Below, one piece after another: positions 26,199-36,342 of a stretch of DNA of 64,000 nucleotides. The position numbers and the translations under genes are program-made. Every line of letters starts with the position of its first letter. Position 1 is the stretch's first letter. The notes below the pieces were generated by a model. That model was not told where the DNA came from. It searched no databases and was given only the letters and a program-made list of their open reading frames with translations. Source of the stretch: a virus. The DNA lies in the IMG/VR virus record IMGVR_UViG_3300030061_001386, positions 1 through 64,000 of that record, one strand, 5' to 3'.

Positions 26199-27632
26199 CT
26201 AGAAGTTCAGCCCCATCATACCGCCTAAAGACCTGTTCATTGGCTTAGGGTTATCAAATATTCCCATATCATCCAATAACATGAACACATCTTGGGTTTT
26301 TGTAGCGCAAGCGACTGCCAATGCCAAACTCATAACTAAGTCGTCATGCGCCCCTACACCTTCAAACCTACCACTATGAGTAATAGAGAACATTGATAAT
26401 TCCTCAATCAAAGCATTAGTTAGATTTCTACTATTATTATCACCGTATGGGAAGTTTATCTTTCCGTTTTCTATATTCATTTGAAGACTTAGAATTATCT
26501 CCTGTTTCTTTTTTCTAGTAGTAGTAAAGTCTCTAACATTTAAATCTGAAATATTTCTGAGTTCCTGTGTGAATGCTTTAGCAAAAGTGTTAGTCTCGTA
26601 GAGTATTTCTTCCGGCTCAAATATTCGACCAATCAAACGTATCTTCTCAATGTTTTCTCTGAAGTCAACATTCTTTGCCCTATCAACGTGGACTATGGTT
26701 TTGTTTTTCTCATCATCAACTTCTATCACTGTGATAACATTGTAGTCTCCATCGGTTGAGATAGCAGGGTCAACACCAACGTAATACTTGTATCCCTTAT
26801 CCTTTCTATGTCCTAGTCTCAAAACATAGTCTTTATTTTTACATTTAGCGATAAACTCAGGATTGAACAATGCTGTTCCAGTAGAGATTGGAACACAAAG
26901 ATATTCTCTTGTAAACTTAAGAGAACCTATCTCAGCCTTTCTTTGCATGAGTGCATCAAAGTCCCAACGTTCAGGCCAAAGTGGTTCATTCATTGAATCT
27001 AGACATGGGTATTTCTTAACGGAATATGCGCTATTTTCTTCTAACTGTGCAAAGATATCAGTATAAGTAAATGGTGTACCAATCATTCTCAACTTAGAAG
27101 TGTGATGAAGTGTTGGTATCATATCTCCAAAGAACCAATCTGTAACTCGCTGAATACCTGCAAGGCTGAACTCTTTCAAAGGGTCGTCAATAATAATCTC
27201 TTGAGGGTGAAGTCCTCTAATCTGAGAACCAACAGAACGTTCCAAAATAGCATTACCATTTGTTAATTGTATATTACCAATAGCCCAACCCCTACTAGGC
27301 TTGTACTTCTTAAGAGCAGGATGATTGAAATATCTGTCAATTTCTCTCATGTGAACTAAAGTCTGTTTTTGGTTAGAAGAAATGTATAGCATTTGATATG
27401 GTGGTTCTTGAAACACAAGATTCCATACTACCCAACTGTGCATAAAGACAGATTTCCCGTGGTCTCTGCTACAAATAATAACAGTTCTATCGGTTGTTTC
27501 CATTGATTCTAACCACTCTTGCATGTAAGGAGGAAACATCATACCAAGAACATTCTGAAAAAAATAAGGAAAAGATGTTTTAGATATTTCCATATCCATA
27601 GAGGATATAAAATCTAACTCATCTATTTCCAT
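26199..27632 (-). CDS. terL: Terminase large subunit
   Basis: 477 residues from the ATG at 27632, preceded by GAGGAAATA; an in-frame ATG nine codons upstream overlaps the previous gene. ATPase: Walker A-like CSRDHGKS at residues 54-61 and Walker B 'EIIIDDPLKE'. Nuclease of the RNase H fold: 'GVDPAISTDGDYN', and 'GAHDDLVMSLALAVA' near the end, giving the acidic metal site. It translocates DNA into the prohead through the portal and cuts the concatemer. Length is normal for the family. Confidence 0.93.
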   Translation of the reverse strand: MEIDELDFISSMDMEISKTSFPYFFQNVLGMMFPPYMQEWLESMETTDRTVIICSRDHGKSVFMHSWVVWNLVFQEPPYQMLYISSNQKQTLVHMREIDRYFNHPALKKYKPSRGWAIGNIQLTNGNAILERSVGSQIRGLHPQEIIIDDPLKEFSLAGIQRVTDWFFGDMIPTLHHTSKLRMIGTPFTYTDIFAQLEENSAYSVKKYPCLDSMNEPLWPERWDFDALMQRKAEIGSLKFTREYLCVPISTGTALFNPEFIAKCKNKDYVLRLGHRKDKGYKYYVGVDPAISTDGDYNVITVIEVDDEKNKTIVHVDRAKNVDFRENIEKIRLIGRIFEPEEILYETNTFAKAFTQELRNISDLNVRDFTTTRKKKQEIILSLQMNIENGKINFPYGDNNSRNLTNALIEELSMFSITHSGRFEGVGAHDDLVMSLALAVACATKTQDVFMLLDDMGIFDNPKPMNRSLGGMMGLNF

Positions 27633-27634
27633 TC

Positions 27635-28192
27635 TTATTTCCTCATAATGTAAAACCAATTAGAGACAGGTCTGTAATACAACTTTCTAATTGCAGTCGT
27701 TGGACTTTGTTCTCTCTCTAGTTTTTCTAAGACTTCTTTAACGTCTTCAGGAATATCATCTTGTCTAATTACTTTCATGTTACTATCAAACTCTACTCGT
27801 TGAAAGCCCTGTCTATCAACAAAAACAGAAACTCCTTGTGGCATAGCCGCACCTACTATTGGCCTATGACTATGTAAATCAACTACTTTCTTTGATATCC
27901 ATAGTCCTGCACCTCTAGTTTGTTCTCTAGATAATCCAGTTTCTTTCGCATGGCTAACTAATCCAGTTAACAAAAATATATTCTTGTAAGGAGCAATACC
28001 TTGAACTGCAACAGGCTTACCATCTTTTACAGTTGGATGATATGCAATGTAATATTTCGGTTTAACTTCTGCAAACATCGTACCGTTCAATCGTTGATAG
28101 CGTTGCGCTCTAGTCTTGTAAGTAATATCATGTTCAGCAAACGCACGTACTACTTCTTCCTCAGTCATAGGGTTAGATATTTGAAACTCCAT
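27635..28192 (-). CDS. Protein preceding the terminase, unknown
   Basis: 185 residues, mixed alpha/beta with several Arg/Lys ('TKARAQRYQRLNG'-like basic N-terminal part and 'WFYIMRK' at the end). No motif was recognised. The stop lies just before the terminase start, so the two are probably co-translated; a packaging accessory is possible. Confidence 0.7.
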   Translation of the reverse strand: MEFQISNPMTEEEVVRAFAEHDITYKTRAQRYQRLNGTMFAEVKPKYYIAYHPTVKDGKPVAVQGIAPYKNIFLLTGLVSHAKETGLSREQTRGAGLWISKKVVDLHSHRPIVGAAMPQGVSVFVDRQGFQRVEFDSNMKVIRQDDIPEDVKEVLEKLEREQSPTTAIRKLYYRPVSNWFYIMRK

Positions 28193-28196
28193 CTAA

Positions 28197-30938
28197 TCAC
28201 CTAAAGTTTGCCTTGAGAAAATACACACCTTCCTTCGGTACACCGTGTTTCTTACTCAACTCATCCATTGAGTTTGTTTCAGTAACAATGTTCTCAATTT
28301 CATATGCAGTTATATCAACATTATATTTTGATTTCATGATAAGCATAGCAGAATGAATATGTTCGTAATTGTCAACCTTACCTGTATTATAGTAAACAGG
28401 CTTACCTAACATCTTTCGAATATTATCATGTGCATCTAATAGTTTAGAATCTAAGTCACTCCTAAGAATCTTCATGTCGTCTACTGCAATAATAAATCTC
28501 TGAACGATTGTGTTAGAACCTTTACTTTTTCTATCACTACCACGAACCATAGTTCTCTTACTACCACTATAACCACCCACGTTTCTCTTAATGTGAGATT
28601 CTATTGCCTCAAATGGATACACCTTAGATTCATCATACATCTCATTCCATTCTGCCGGAGTCTTACCTCTTGCATTAGGAAACTTTTCCCCTTCAGGCCA
28701 ATCAATATTATTTGCTTCTAATACCTTATGTAAGTATGAACCAAACTCTATGTTAGTTTCTTGAGATAATATCGAGTTTCTTTTATTCATTAAAACAAAG
28801 TTCACTGCCTTTATTCCTTTAGTTAGTTCATTTACTAACCTACCTATATCTTTCTTGTCATCCACTGAACTCAAAAACTCTAACATTCTAGTCAAGTCTT
28901 CTAACTCAGTTGGTTTTACCATCATATATCCTGACCTGCCTTCTAGTGCTAACACCTTAAACAATGCAGTATCAGTTCTACCAGTTGCTAATGCTCTGAA
29001 TATTCTTTGGGTTTTACTTGTTTTAGTGTCGAACGGAAACTCATCATCGAATGGTTTGTTAGACCCACTAATTGCAACCACGAAATAATCTAAGACTTCT
29101 TGAATCAAATCATCAAACTCTTCCCTTGCTTCTTCTATATCTGCTAAGTGGTCTTTTCTGTTTACTGTTCCTAATTGTGGTCTTGACTGTGGAGGCACAC
29201 CATCACTAGAAGAACCGACTGTGGCTTTAGCAGGAGCAGACGCTCTATCTAAATCATCACCCGCATCTAGTATTTTACTCAGGTTATCTAAAAACTCTCC
29301 AATATTCCTTAACCTATTGTTAATTCCTCTTTCAGTATTCATGGCTTTATCGTCAGTATTCCAACTTTCTGTAACCATGAACCTATTCACTGTTTTTGTT
29401 AGTGGTAGATAATATGGGCCATTTCCTCCTCTAGCCATTGTCTTTTCTACTGCATCAACATATTCATTAATTTCGTCATCCATGTCAACACCCGTTGACA
29501 TTTCTCTAGCCGCCCCTGCACTCAGCATTGCTTCCCTTAATGTGTTAATGTCATTTCTAAAAGCAACAGTATCTTTGAATGCTCCACTATCCTTTGTAAA
29601 AGCATGGTAGAAAAGAGGGTCAACCTTTTGCGTAAGTCTTTCTAATTTAAGCCCAAACCTAGATAACTCTTCCATTTCTTTCTTGTTCTCTGCCGCCCTT
29701 ACATTTCTTTCTTGAGTAACAGCATCATCAGAATCAAACGTTTCCCCGCCATCTTCTACGGTAATAGTCTCCTTGTAATCTCCACTATCTTTATCATAGT
29801 AGCCTTCTCTTCTAGCACTTCTATCATCAGAAGTATCCTTTAGATTATCTAATCCTACATCAGCAATAAACTTCTCATACAAGGCAAGTCCCTTGTGTCT
29901 CTTAAAGTAGGGTTCTAGTTCTTTAGGATTAATTTTCACAACATAGTCTAACTCACCATTATTGATAATAGACTTGAAAGAAAGGAACTTATCTATTACT
30001 TCTGCAATCTCCTGTTTGTCTTTATCGTCTTTATTTTCTTCTGTGTTTAACATATCTCTAATAGGAAGAAAGGCTTCATTACATGCATTATATGCTTCTT
30101 TGAAATCATTATACTTACCCTTATGACCTTTCCAAAAATTGTAAATCCTATTACGTCTATCTAATCTTTTAAGGTCAAGTTCACCAATTATTAGGTCAGC
30201 GTCTAAATGAATTATTTGTTCTTCTACCTCATCTAATGGTCTTAAAACTGAAAGTAGTGGCTGAAGTCTTCTTTGAATAGCAGGAGTTTGATTCTGAATA
30301 ACATACTTCCATTTGTTAATCTCTCTCATGTTTACGTTTCTATTTCTAAGTGAAACTCTAGTTAGTCTCCTATCTCCTTCTATTGTATTCTCATACGTTA
30401 ACATTTTACCATTTTCATCTAAGAAGTTCTTCAGAGTTTTATTTAGTAGTGCTTTGTCTCTTTGAATTGTTTTACTATCATCAATCTCATCTGTGTCTAA
30501 GTCGGTACTCTTAACGCCGCCTTTAACCTCTGATAGTTTTAATAATGTTTTAACCATTATATCTCTAGTAGATTTTGGAATCTCACTAAACCCTTTGTAC
30601 TTATTGTTAATGTCTTCAACTAGAATATTAGTTAACTCACCCAGTTGTTTTCCTTTGAGTTGATATTTACTAGATAGAGTCTTCTTATCATTTCCAAAGA
30701 AGTCATTATCGTTGACTAAGAAAGTATGTAGAAACTCAGGTTTGAATCCATCATCATAATCATCAAGTCTATCGTCTGCTTCCATTTCTATTTTACTTTG
30801 TAAGTTTTTTAATTGTGTAGGTTTCAAATCCCTATATTCTTCAGACTCTTTAACTTTCTTTTCAGCAAAGTCTTCCATCGAATCAGGATTAACCATTAGT
30901 GTTTGGAATGCTTCGTATAGTTCAGTATCTTCTATCAT
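28197..30938 (-). CDS. Very large helical late protein, unknown
   Basis: 913 residues, rich in Asp, Glu, Lys and Leu with long helices and several Asp-rich linkers. No catalytic motif and no tag at either end. It is the largest protein of the window and lies directly upstream of the terminase block in an operon of tagged proteins. It overlaps the upstream gene by ATGA. An internal head body or injected protein is possible by analogy with large internal proteins of other tailed viruses. Confidence 0.75.
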   Translation of the reverse strand: MIEDTELYEAFQTLMVNPDSMEDFAEKKVKESEEYRDLKPTQLKNLQSKIEMEADDRLDDYDDGFKPEFLHTFLVNDNDFFGNDKKTLSSKYQLKGKQLGELTNILVEDINNKYKGFSEIPKSTRDIMVKTLLKLSEVKGGVKSTDLDTDEIDDSKTIQRDKALLNKTLKNFLDENGKMLTYENTIEGDRRLTRVSLRNRNVNMREINKWKYVIQNQTPAIQRRLQPLLSVLRPLDEVEEQIIHLDADLIIGELDLKRLDRRNRIYNFWKGHKGKYNDFKEAYNACNEAFLPIRDMLNTEENKDDKDKQEIAEVIDKFLSFKSIINNGELDYVVKINPKELEPYFKRHKGLALYEKFIADVGLDNLKDTSDDRSARREGYYDKDSGDYKETITVEDGGETFDSDDAVTQERNVRAAENKKEMEELSRFGLKLERLTQKVDPLFYHAFTKDSGAFKDTVAFRNDINTLREAMLSAGAAREMSTGVDMDDEINEYVDAVEKTMARGGNGPYYLPLTKTVNRFMVTESWNTDDKAMNTERGINNRLRNIGEFLDNLSKILDAGDDLDRASAPAKATVGSSSDGVPPQSRPQLGTVNRKDHLADIEEAREEFDDLIQEVLDYFVVAISGSNKPFDDEFPFDTKTSKTQRIFRALATGRTDTALFKVLALEGRSGYMMVKPTELEDLTRMLEFLSSVDDKKDIGRLVNELTKGIKAVNFVLMNKRNSILSQETNIEFGSYLHKVLEANNIDWPEGEKFPNARGKTPAEWNEMYDESKVYPFEAIESHIKRNVGGYSGSKRTMVRGSDRKSKGSNTIVQRFIIAVDDMKILRSDLDSKLLDAHDNIRKMLGKPVYYNTGKVDNYEHIHSAMLIMKSKYNVDITAYEIENIVTETNSMDELSKKHGVPKEGVYFLKANFR

Positions 30939-32725
30939 GCTCTACCACCTTCACTAGCAATCCATTGGTACGGTTGAGTTGCTCCCTTTTTATTATGTAG
31001 TATAGGCTTCTCCATAACCTCAGACATTTTCTCTTTTATTCTAGTTAGTAATTCTTTATGAATATTAGAATAAGTTTCAACTAATTCTTGTTTGAACTTG
31101 TCTATTCCTTCAGAGGTTCTCTCCTTTTTTAGTTTTCTTAGAGAGATTTGTAGGTTTCTATCACCTAACATGTATCCTTCTAGTTGTACTAACATAGTAA
31201 GTAAATCTGAAAATTGCAATGATTGTTTAGATGACACCTTGAAGTCTTTCAACTTCTTTCGTGTGTCTCCTACTTGACCTAAATAATTACCAATTGGGTC
31301 ATTATCAATATCCTCGAATAAAAATTGTAATGTTGGAATACGTTGTGGGTCAGTTATAGAAACAGTTCCTTCTGCTTTCTCTTCCATTTCTTTTAATGCC
31401 GCTAATATCTGTTCAGGTTCTCCAAACTCAACATCACCAACTCTCATGGTTTTTACAGAGCGTCTAACTCTAGAACCAAAAATATGCCCTAGTTCTTTTC
31501 TAACTAATTCTTGTTGTGGCTTTGTCGAACTTCCTTCCATTATAGCAACAAGTGCATCTCGCAAATCTGTCTTTAGAGTATATCTCCTAACTTGTGTTTT
31601 AGAAACTAATTCTTCATACTCCTTTCCTAGTTCTGCATTATACACTGCTGTTTTGAATTGACCATATCCTTTTGTTTGAGTTGGTGTAATACCTTTTTCA
31701 CGTTGATATTTACTAGAAACCCCAGTCTTTACAAACTTATTATACAATGCAACAATCTCTGCGTTATCTACAAGACCATCTCTAATGTCCTGCATAAATT
31801 GCTTCTCTTGTAGGGACTGCTTAGTTTGAGTTTTAACAAATCCAACATCTAGATTCAAAGTATCATTATTCAAAATATAATCCAAAGCAGGATATATTCT
31901 ACTAGTTGAGGCTGAACTTTTTTCTGCCCCAAAGAACTCTCGCTGTATGACTTGCATTGCCCTATTTACACTTTTAACATTTTCAAAATCAGTTAGGTTT
32001 GGCATAAATGGTTCTCTTGCTTGTCCTCTTATTGAACTAATAACCATCTTTAGATACTCTACTGCGAATGAATCTGATATAGTTGAAACATCTAACTTCT
32101 GAGAAGATATAACATCGTCTTCCTTATACTCATCAAGACCAAACACTTTTCCTAATACAGTTCTAACAATTTCTTTATCCGGTTTTCCACCTTGTAATAG
32201 TTTGGCCTGTTCAGGACTCATAAACTCAGGAAGAGTGACCGTCAACTTGCTACCTGAAACAAATGAAAGACCTTCTAATTTATCAGTTTCAAATGTCAAA
32301 GGTAATTGTAGTTCTATACCATCTGTAATATAGCCATAAAGTTCCGGCTTATCCTTGATGTAATTGAATATCTTTTCACCATTTTCTTCATCCCACCTAA
32401 GTAGCCTACTAGTCTTAGCACCTGATTTAGCAGTTCCCTTTTCTAAGAAAGTAATTAGAGGTTTGTGATTACCTGCAAGAAAGTCCTCATATAATTTTAT
32501 TTCTTTAGGATTCTTATAATCATCATCTTTTTTTGAAGCACCTAACTTATCCAACAGAGGTTGAAACGCTTTCTCAGGCAAACCATCTTCTATCAAATTA
32601 TTGACTGCCCTTCTAATTTGAGACTTACCATGATTAGCAAGTATCTCATCAAAGTTACCTGACTTTCTAGAAGCAACAATCTTATCACTGAGAGTTTGCC
32701 TTTTCAGAATCTCTGTCCAATTCAT
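30935..32725 (-). CDS. W-tagged large helical protein
   Basis: 596 residues beginning MNWTEILKRQTLSD. The remainder is helical with basic stretches ('RVRRSVKTMRVGDVEFG') and no recognisable enzyme motif. It overlaps the next tagged gene by ATGA. Together with 32722-33936 and 28197-30938 it makes up a block of about 5.7 kb of large unknown proteins upstream of the terminase. Confidence 0.78.
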   Translation of the reverse strand: MNWTEILKRQTLSDKIVASRKSGNFDEILANHGKSQIRRAVNNLIEDGLPEKAFQPLLDKLGASKKDDDYKNPKEIKLYEDFLAGNHKPLITFLEKGTAKSGAKTSRLLRWDEENGEKIFNYIKDKPELYGYITDGIELQLPLTFETDKLEGLSFVSGSKLTVTLPEFMSPEQAKLLQGGKPDKEIVRTVLGKVFGLDEYKEDDVISSQKLDVSTISDSFAVEYLKMVISSIRGQAREPFMPNLTDFENVKSVNRAMQVIQREFFGAEKSSASTSRIYPALDYILNNDTLNLDVGFVKTQTKQSLQEKQFMQDIRDGLVDNAEIVALYNKFVKTGVSSKYQREKGITPTQTKGYGQFKTAVYNAELGKEYEELVSKTQVRRYTLKTDLRDALVAIMEGSSTKPQQELVRKELGHIFGSRVRRSVKTMRVGDVEFGEPEQILAALKEMEEKAEGTVSITDPQRIPTLQFLFEDIDNDPIGNYLGQVGDTRKKLKDFKVSSKQSLQFSDLLTMLVQLEGYMLGDRNLQISLRKLKKERTSEGIDKFKQELVETYSNIHKELLTRIKEKMSEVMEKPILHNKKGATQPYQWIASEGGRA

Positions 32726-33936
32726 TCTTTCACCCCTATTAATTGACTAAACCATTCTAATGATTTCCTAAACTGGCTATTGTGTCGTTGTGCAGGAGTC
32801 ATCCGTTGCCATCTCTGAGGAGAAATCGAGCGAGGTCTTCTAATTTGACTCTCATTAAGTCGTGAATGTCTTTCTTGCTTTTCGCTTCGTTGTTTTATAG
32901 CATCTGCCATTCTATTCATTTCTTCAGCATCAACCCATGTTGGGTCTTTTTTGACTTGTGCTATTGCGTTGGCTAACTCATATTGTAAACTTTTACGAAC
33001 CCATTCATAATATCTTTTAACTAATCTATCCATAGTTTCTCCGCCTGAAAAATACACAATCAATGAATTAATAGTTGATTCACGGTTTAAGTGTTCTAGC
33101 ATTTTTTCATTATGCCTAGTTTGTAATGCCTCCAAAACTAACCTTTCATTTGATAGTATAGACTCTTTAAGATTTTCAGAATCCTTATATCTACCCTTGT
33201 ATGCTTCATGTTCTTCAGGTATATCAGGTGTAAACTGCTTTAGTGATTCTTCAAACCCTCTAACTCTATATGCAGATAAACTGTTATTTTTCATTACCTC
33301 TTGCGAAAACATTTCTTTTATTCTACCAGTAAAATATTTTTTGAACTTGTCCTGAACTACATTTTCATCAGCATCCAAAAGTGCAAGTTTTTTTCCTTCT
33401 TCTAAAAAACGTTGATACTGTTGCATAGTTCTTTGATGCTTACCATATTTTCTTGGCTTGTTTGGATATTTCATACGCCCACTTGCTATTGTTTCTTTTC
33501 TAGGTGAAAAGAAATATTCTACTGCATCAGGATATTCATTAGTAGTATCTTCCTGAATAGTTTTCCTAACTAAAGTAACGTGCCATTCAGGAAACTTTTC
33601 CCTTAGTTCACTTAATTTACCACTTCCCATAGGTCTTTCTGTTATTAGACGAAGCCCTCTCCAAAGATATTTGCTCGAACCTCTTGGCGACTCACTAAAC
33701 ACTTCTTTACTTTCTCCATGCTTATCAGCAATAGTACGTCTAATTGATGGGTCTATTTCGCCTGTTTGGATTTTAAGGGCGGTAACATCTAAATCATATT
33801 CATTTAATCTTCTATCAAGTTCTTTGAGTTTTAACTCATATTCAGCCTCACGTTCAATGTCTGAACTTCTCATTGGTTGTTTTTTACCATCAGCCCCTAC
33901 AACCATTGGCATTTTCAAAACGCTAAACCAACTCAT
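32722..33936 (-). CDS. W-tagged Arg/Lys-rich protein
   Basis: 404 residues beginning MSWFSVLKMPMVVG. Helical N-terminal half with Glu/Arg coiled coil; the C-terminal region is Arg/Gln/Ser-rich ('RRPRSISPQRWQRMTPAQRH') and ends close to a second Trp-containing helix ('SLEWFSQLIGVKE'), which may be a C-terminal tag variant. No enzyme motif was seen. Confidence 0.75.
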   Translation of the reverse strand: MSWFSVLKMPMVVGADGKKQPMRSSDIEREAEYELKLKELDRRLNEYDLDVTALKIQTGEIDPSIRRTIADKHGESKEVFSESPRGSSKYLWRGLRLITERPMGSGKLSELREKFPEWHVTLVRKTIQEDTTNEYPDAVEYFFSPRKETIASGRMKYPNKPRKYGKHQRTMQQYQRFLEEGKKLALLDADENVVQDKFKKYFTGRIKEMFSQEVMKNNSLSAYRVRGFEESLKQFTPDIPEEHEAYKGRYKDSENLKESILSNERLVLEALQTRHNEKMLEHLNRESTINSLIVYFSGGETMDRLVKRYYEWVRKSLQYELANAIAQVKKDPTWVDAEEMNRMADAIKQRSEKQERHSRLNESQIRRPRSISPQRWQRMTPAQRHNSQFRKSLEWFSQLIGVKE

Positions 33937-34526
33937 TGTAACTCCTCCAACTCAGGTTCTAAAATCTCCTTCTCATCTTCCTTCCTTCTTGAAGTTGAAT
34001 CTTTAGGAGACTTATATCCTCTACCTCGTAAACCAGTTCCTTTTGATTTACCAGTTCTTTTAATGATATCAACCCAACTTTTTATTATTCCCATTCTTTT
34101 CATCCATTGTTGCTCACGATAAACGTCTTCAGGGCGTTTTTTTGGACTAAAAGTTTTACGAGAGTCTCTCAACATTTTTTCCCTCTCTTCCTTAAAATCT
34201 CTCGCTGCTATATTGATGGATTGTTTGAAAGCACGATAGAGTTCTTCTTCTCCATCTCCTTGTTCTCCCATTTTTGAAGTGTACATCAAATGTGGCCCTT
34301 GAGCCATGTACAACTCCCCATCACGAAACTTGAACTCATACACTGAACGTCTATCTTCACCCGCAATTTTTGACCTTAGAGTTAACTCAAAATCATCTCC
34401 CATTTTTCTGTTTATTCTTATTATCATGGTTCTGTCGCCAAACTTTTCTATGCCTTCTCTTCTAGCAATATCCTTTAGCCTTGATTGCATAGGCGTTAAC
34501 TGTTTTATTATATTGAACCAACTCAT
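33933..34526 (-). CDS. Protein with two W tags
   Basis: 197 residues. It begins MSWFNIIKQLTPMQ and has a second copy, SWVDIIKRTGKSKG, at residues 150-163. Residues 17-140 form a beta-rich then helical domain; the part after the second tag is basic and then acidic. The second tag could mark the fused remnant of an independent tagged gene, or allow bivalent attachment. It is overlapped by ATGA on both sides. Confidence 0.75.
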   Translation of the reverse strand: MSWFNIIKQLTPMQSRLKDIARREGIEKFGDRTMIIRINRKMGDDFELTLRSKIAGEDRRSVYEFKFRDGELYMAQGPHLMYTSKMGEQGDGEEELYRAFKQSINIAARDFKEEREKMLRDSRKTFSPKKRPEDVYREQQWMKRMGIIKSWVDIIKRTGKSKGTGLRGRGYKSPKDSTSRRKEDEKEILEPELEELQ

Positions 34527-35179
34527 TGTAACTTATCCTCCATTTGCTTTCTAACGTCTAACCAAACTTCAGGATGATTCTGTGCCAATACTTCTTTGAT
34601 GATTTGCATTTGGTGAATAATAACAGTGTCTTGTCTCTTGTGGACTAACTTACCCTTGAACTCCATTAGATACTTCAAAGATTCACGAACCTCTTTTGCT
34701 AACTTAGTTAGTGAATCTATGTACTTAGCATCCAAATCATCTGAATCCATGAGTTGGTCTAACTTACCTTCAAGCCTAGAGATGTTACCACTAAGAGTAT
34801 CAATCTCATTTACTTCCTTAACTGCTAGAATATGTGCGGCGGCTTTTTGGACTAGAGGTTGAGTGTGTTGTTTTATGTGTCTGACAACTTGCTCCTTAGA
34901 ACTACCAACAATCTTAGCCGCTAAATCAGGAGTCATATCTCCACTGTAAAGTTCTTGCTCAATTTCTGAACGGTTCTCATATGTACATAGTTTACATCTT
35001 GGATTTGAAGCATCTGCATATCCTTCCATGTGATTACGTTGATGTTTTGCACTTGTGCCACTAGGCCAATTCATTCTAATATCCAAATCATCAGGTGAAC
35101 AAATCATAGTCTCCAAATCAGATTCAAGGGATTCCCTGTCCTCATGATTACAAAGCCTACAACGTTTTCTTGTTACCAT
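34523..35179 (-). CDS. Duplicated zinc-ribbon DNA-binding protein; small terminase candidate
   Basis: 218 residues. Two related halves: 'RCRLCNHEDRESLESDLE' at residues 5-22 and 'RCKLCTYENRSEIEQELY' at about 60-77, each a CxxC followed by a helix and a downstream His-rich helix ('HQRNHMEGY', 'VRHIKQHTQ'), which gives CCHH-type sites. The second unit continues as 'MTPDLAAKIVGSSKEQVVRH', a helix-turn-helix-like segment. The C-terminal half is coiled coil ending in an amphipathic helix. Zinc plus HTH plus oligomerising coil upstream of terminase fits a small terminase, but a transcription regulator is also possible. Confidence 0.55.
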   Translation of the reverse strand: MVTRKRCRLCNHEDRESLESDLETMICSPDDLDIRMNWPSGTSAKHQRNHMEGYADASNPRCKLCTYENRSEIEQELYSGDMTPDLAAKIVGSSKEQVVRHIKQHTQPLVQKAAAHILAVKEVNEIDTLSGNISRLEGKLDQLMDSDDLDAKYIDSLTKLAKEVRESLKYLMEFKGKLVHKRQDTVIIHQMQIIKEVLAQNHPEVWLDVRKQMEDKLQ

Positions 35180-35260
35180 TCAATATTCACCACAATAAGG
35201 ACACATAGTTCCTGACCAGTTATCTTCATCAATTTTCTTTATTCCTCTACAACAACTCAT
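35180..35260 (-). CDS. 26-residue zinc microprotein
   Basis: ATG at 35260 overlaps the upstream stop; TGA ends at 35180, one base from the next start. The product has CC near the N-terminus (MSCCRGIKKID) and CPYCGEY at the end, enough for one zinc ion. The reading frame fills an otherwise empty 77-base gap in a gapless operon, which supports it. Confidence 0.55.
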   Translation of the reverse strand: MSCCRGIKKIDEDNWSGTMCPYCGEY

Positions 35261-36342
35261 AATCTCACCAACATATCTTGCCAATTATCAAACGACTTCT
35301 TCTGTTCATCGGGTTCAGGTCTTTCACCAAACTTGAGTGGACTTCTTGCCACATCTCCACTTGTCTGTTTGAAGTGCATTGCCATTCCTTTTGACTTGGC
35401 ACGAATAACAGCCATCCTCTTAATCTGCCTTCTAGACAACTTGAACCAACATTCTTCAATTTCATTTGGGATATTCAGATTCTTCAATGTCTTAACAGCA
35501 TCTGATTCCTTTTCATTTCTAATATCAAAAGATTGATTTTTGAACATTCTATAAATGGTAGAATCAGGAAATGAACCTGTTGTACCCTTGCCTTTATCCA
35601 AAGCAGAATCAATTACCTGTCTGATAACTGATATTGTTAGAGCCGTAGTTGCAGCCTTCGCTCCTTCAATGGGTACGGGGTTATCTTTTCCAATAGTTAA
35701 CTTGGCGTCATCTAAACGCTTTAACGCATTCTTAACAATAGTATGTAAACTAGGGGAATTGAAAGGTGAAGTATTGCCATCACCGTAAAGCACTTGCCAC
35801 ATTGGAGGTTCAGCAGTATTAGGACTAGTATTATACCATTCAGAATCTTTAGCAGGAACATCTTCATCTTTCAGTTCTCTAACTATTTCATATTGGTCAG
35901 TTCTGTAATGTCCATAAATAGGCTTAGTAGATATAACTGTCCCATTATCATCATCCCAATTACTAGGATTTGAAAATATAATATTTCTAGGGTCTGCTTT
36001 TGTTCCTTGAATACCATCCATCACACTATCTAATGCTTTGAGTGCTGTCTCTTGTTCAGGACTCATAGAAGGAGAATTGAATATAGACTTTAGTGCTTTA
36101 AAAATCTGAACTCCGCCTTTACCTTTTATCTTAGTTCCAGTCTTTCCCTTAACTCTACCTGCTATACCTTGATTCTTTACTAAATCTAGTAAACTCATTC
36201 CACTTGCTTCAGGACTTATCATACCAATAGCATCACCAGTAAGACCTTCAGCCTTTCTTTCCCAAATCTCAAACTCTTGTCTAAATGACTTAGCCTGAAT
36301 ATCAGTAGTGGCCTTACTACCATCAGGTAGTTTTACTGCCAT
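35257..36342 (-). CDS. Late protein with C-terminal W-tag variant
   Basis: 361 residues from the ATG at 36342 (AAAGGT upstream); a GTG at 36381 would extend into the basic tail of the upstream gene. Mixed helical protein with Gly/Lys-rich segment (KGKTGTKIKGKGG, near residue 70). The last residues are KKSFDNWQDMLVRL, similar to KKSMDWEDIHKLVKD at the end of 18681-18911. No enzymatic motif was found. Confidence 0.7.
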   Translation of the reverse strand: MAVKLPDGSKATTDIQAKSFRQEFEIWERKAEGLTGDAIGMISPEASGMSLLDLVKNQGIAGRVKGKTGTKIKGKGGVQIFKALKSIFNSPSMSPEQETALKALDSVMDGIQGTKADPRNIIFSNPSNWDDDNGTVISTKPIYGHYRTDQYEIVRELKDEDVPAKDSEWYNTSPNTAEPPMWQVLYGDGNTSPFNSPSLHTIVKNALKRLDDAKLTIGKDNPVPIEGAKAATTALTISVIRQVIDSALDKGKGTTGSFPDSTIYRMFKNQSFDIRNEKESDAVKTLKNLNIPNEIEECWFKLSRRQIKRMAVIRAKSKGMAMHFKQTSGDVARSPLKFGERPEPDEQKKSFDNWQDMLVRL

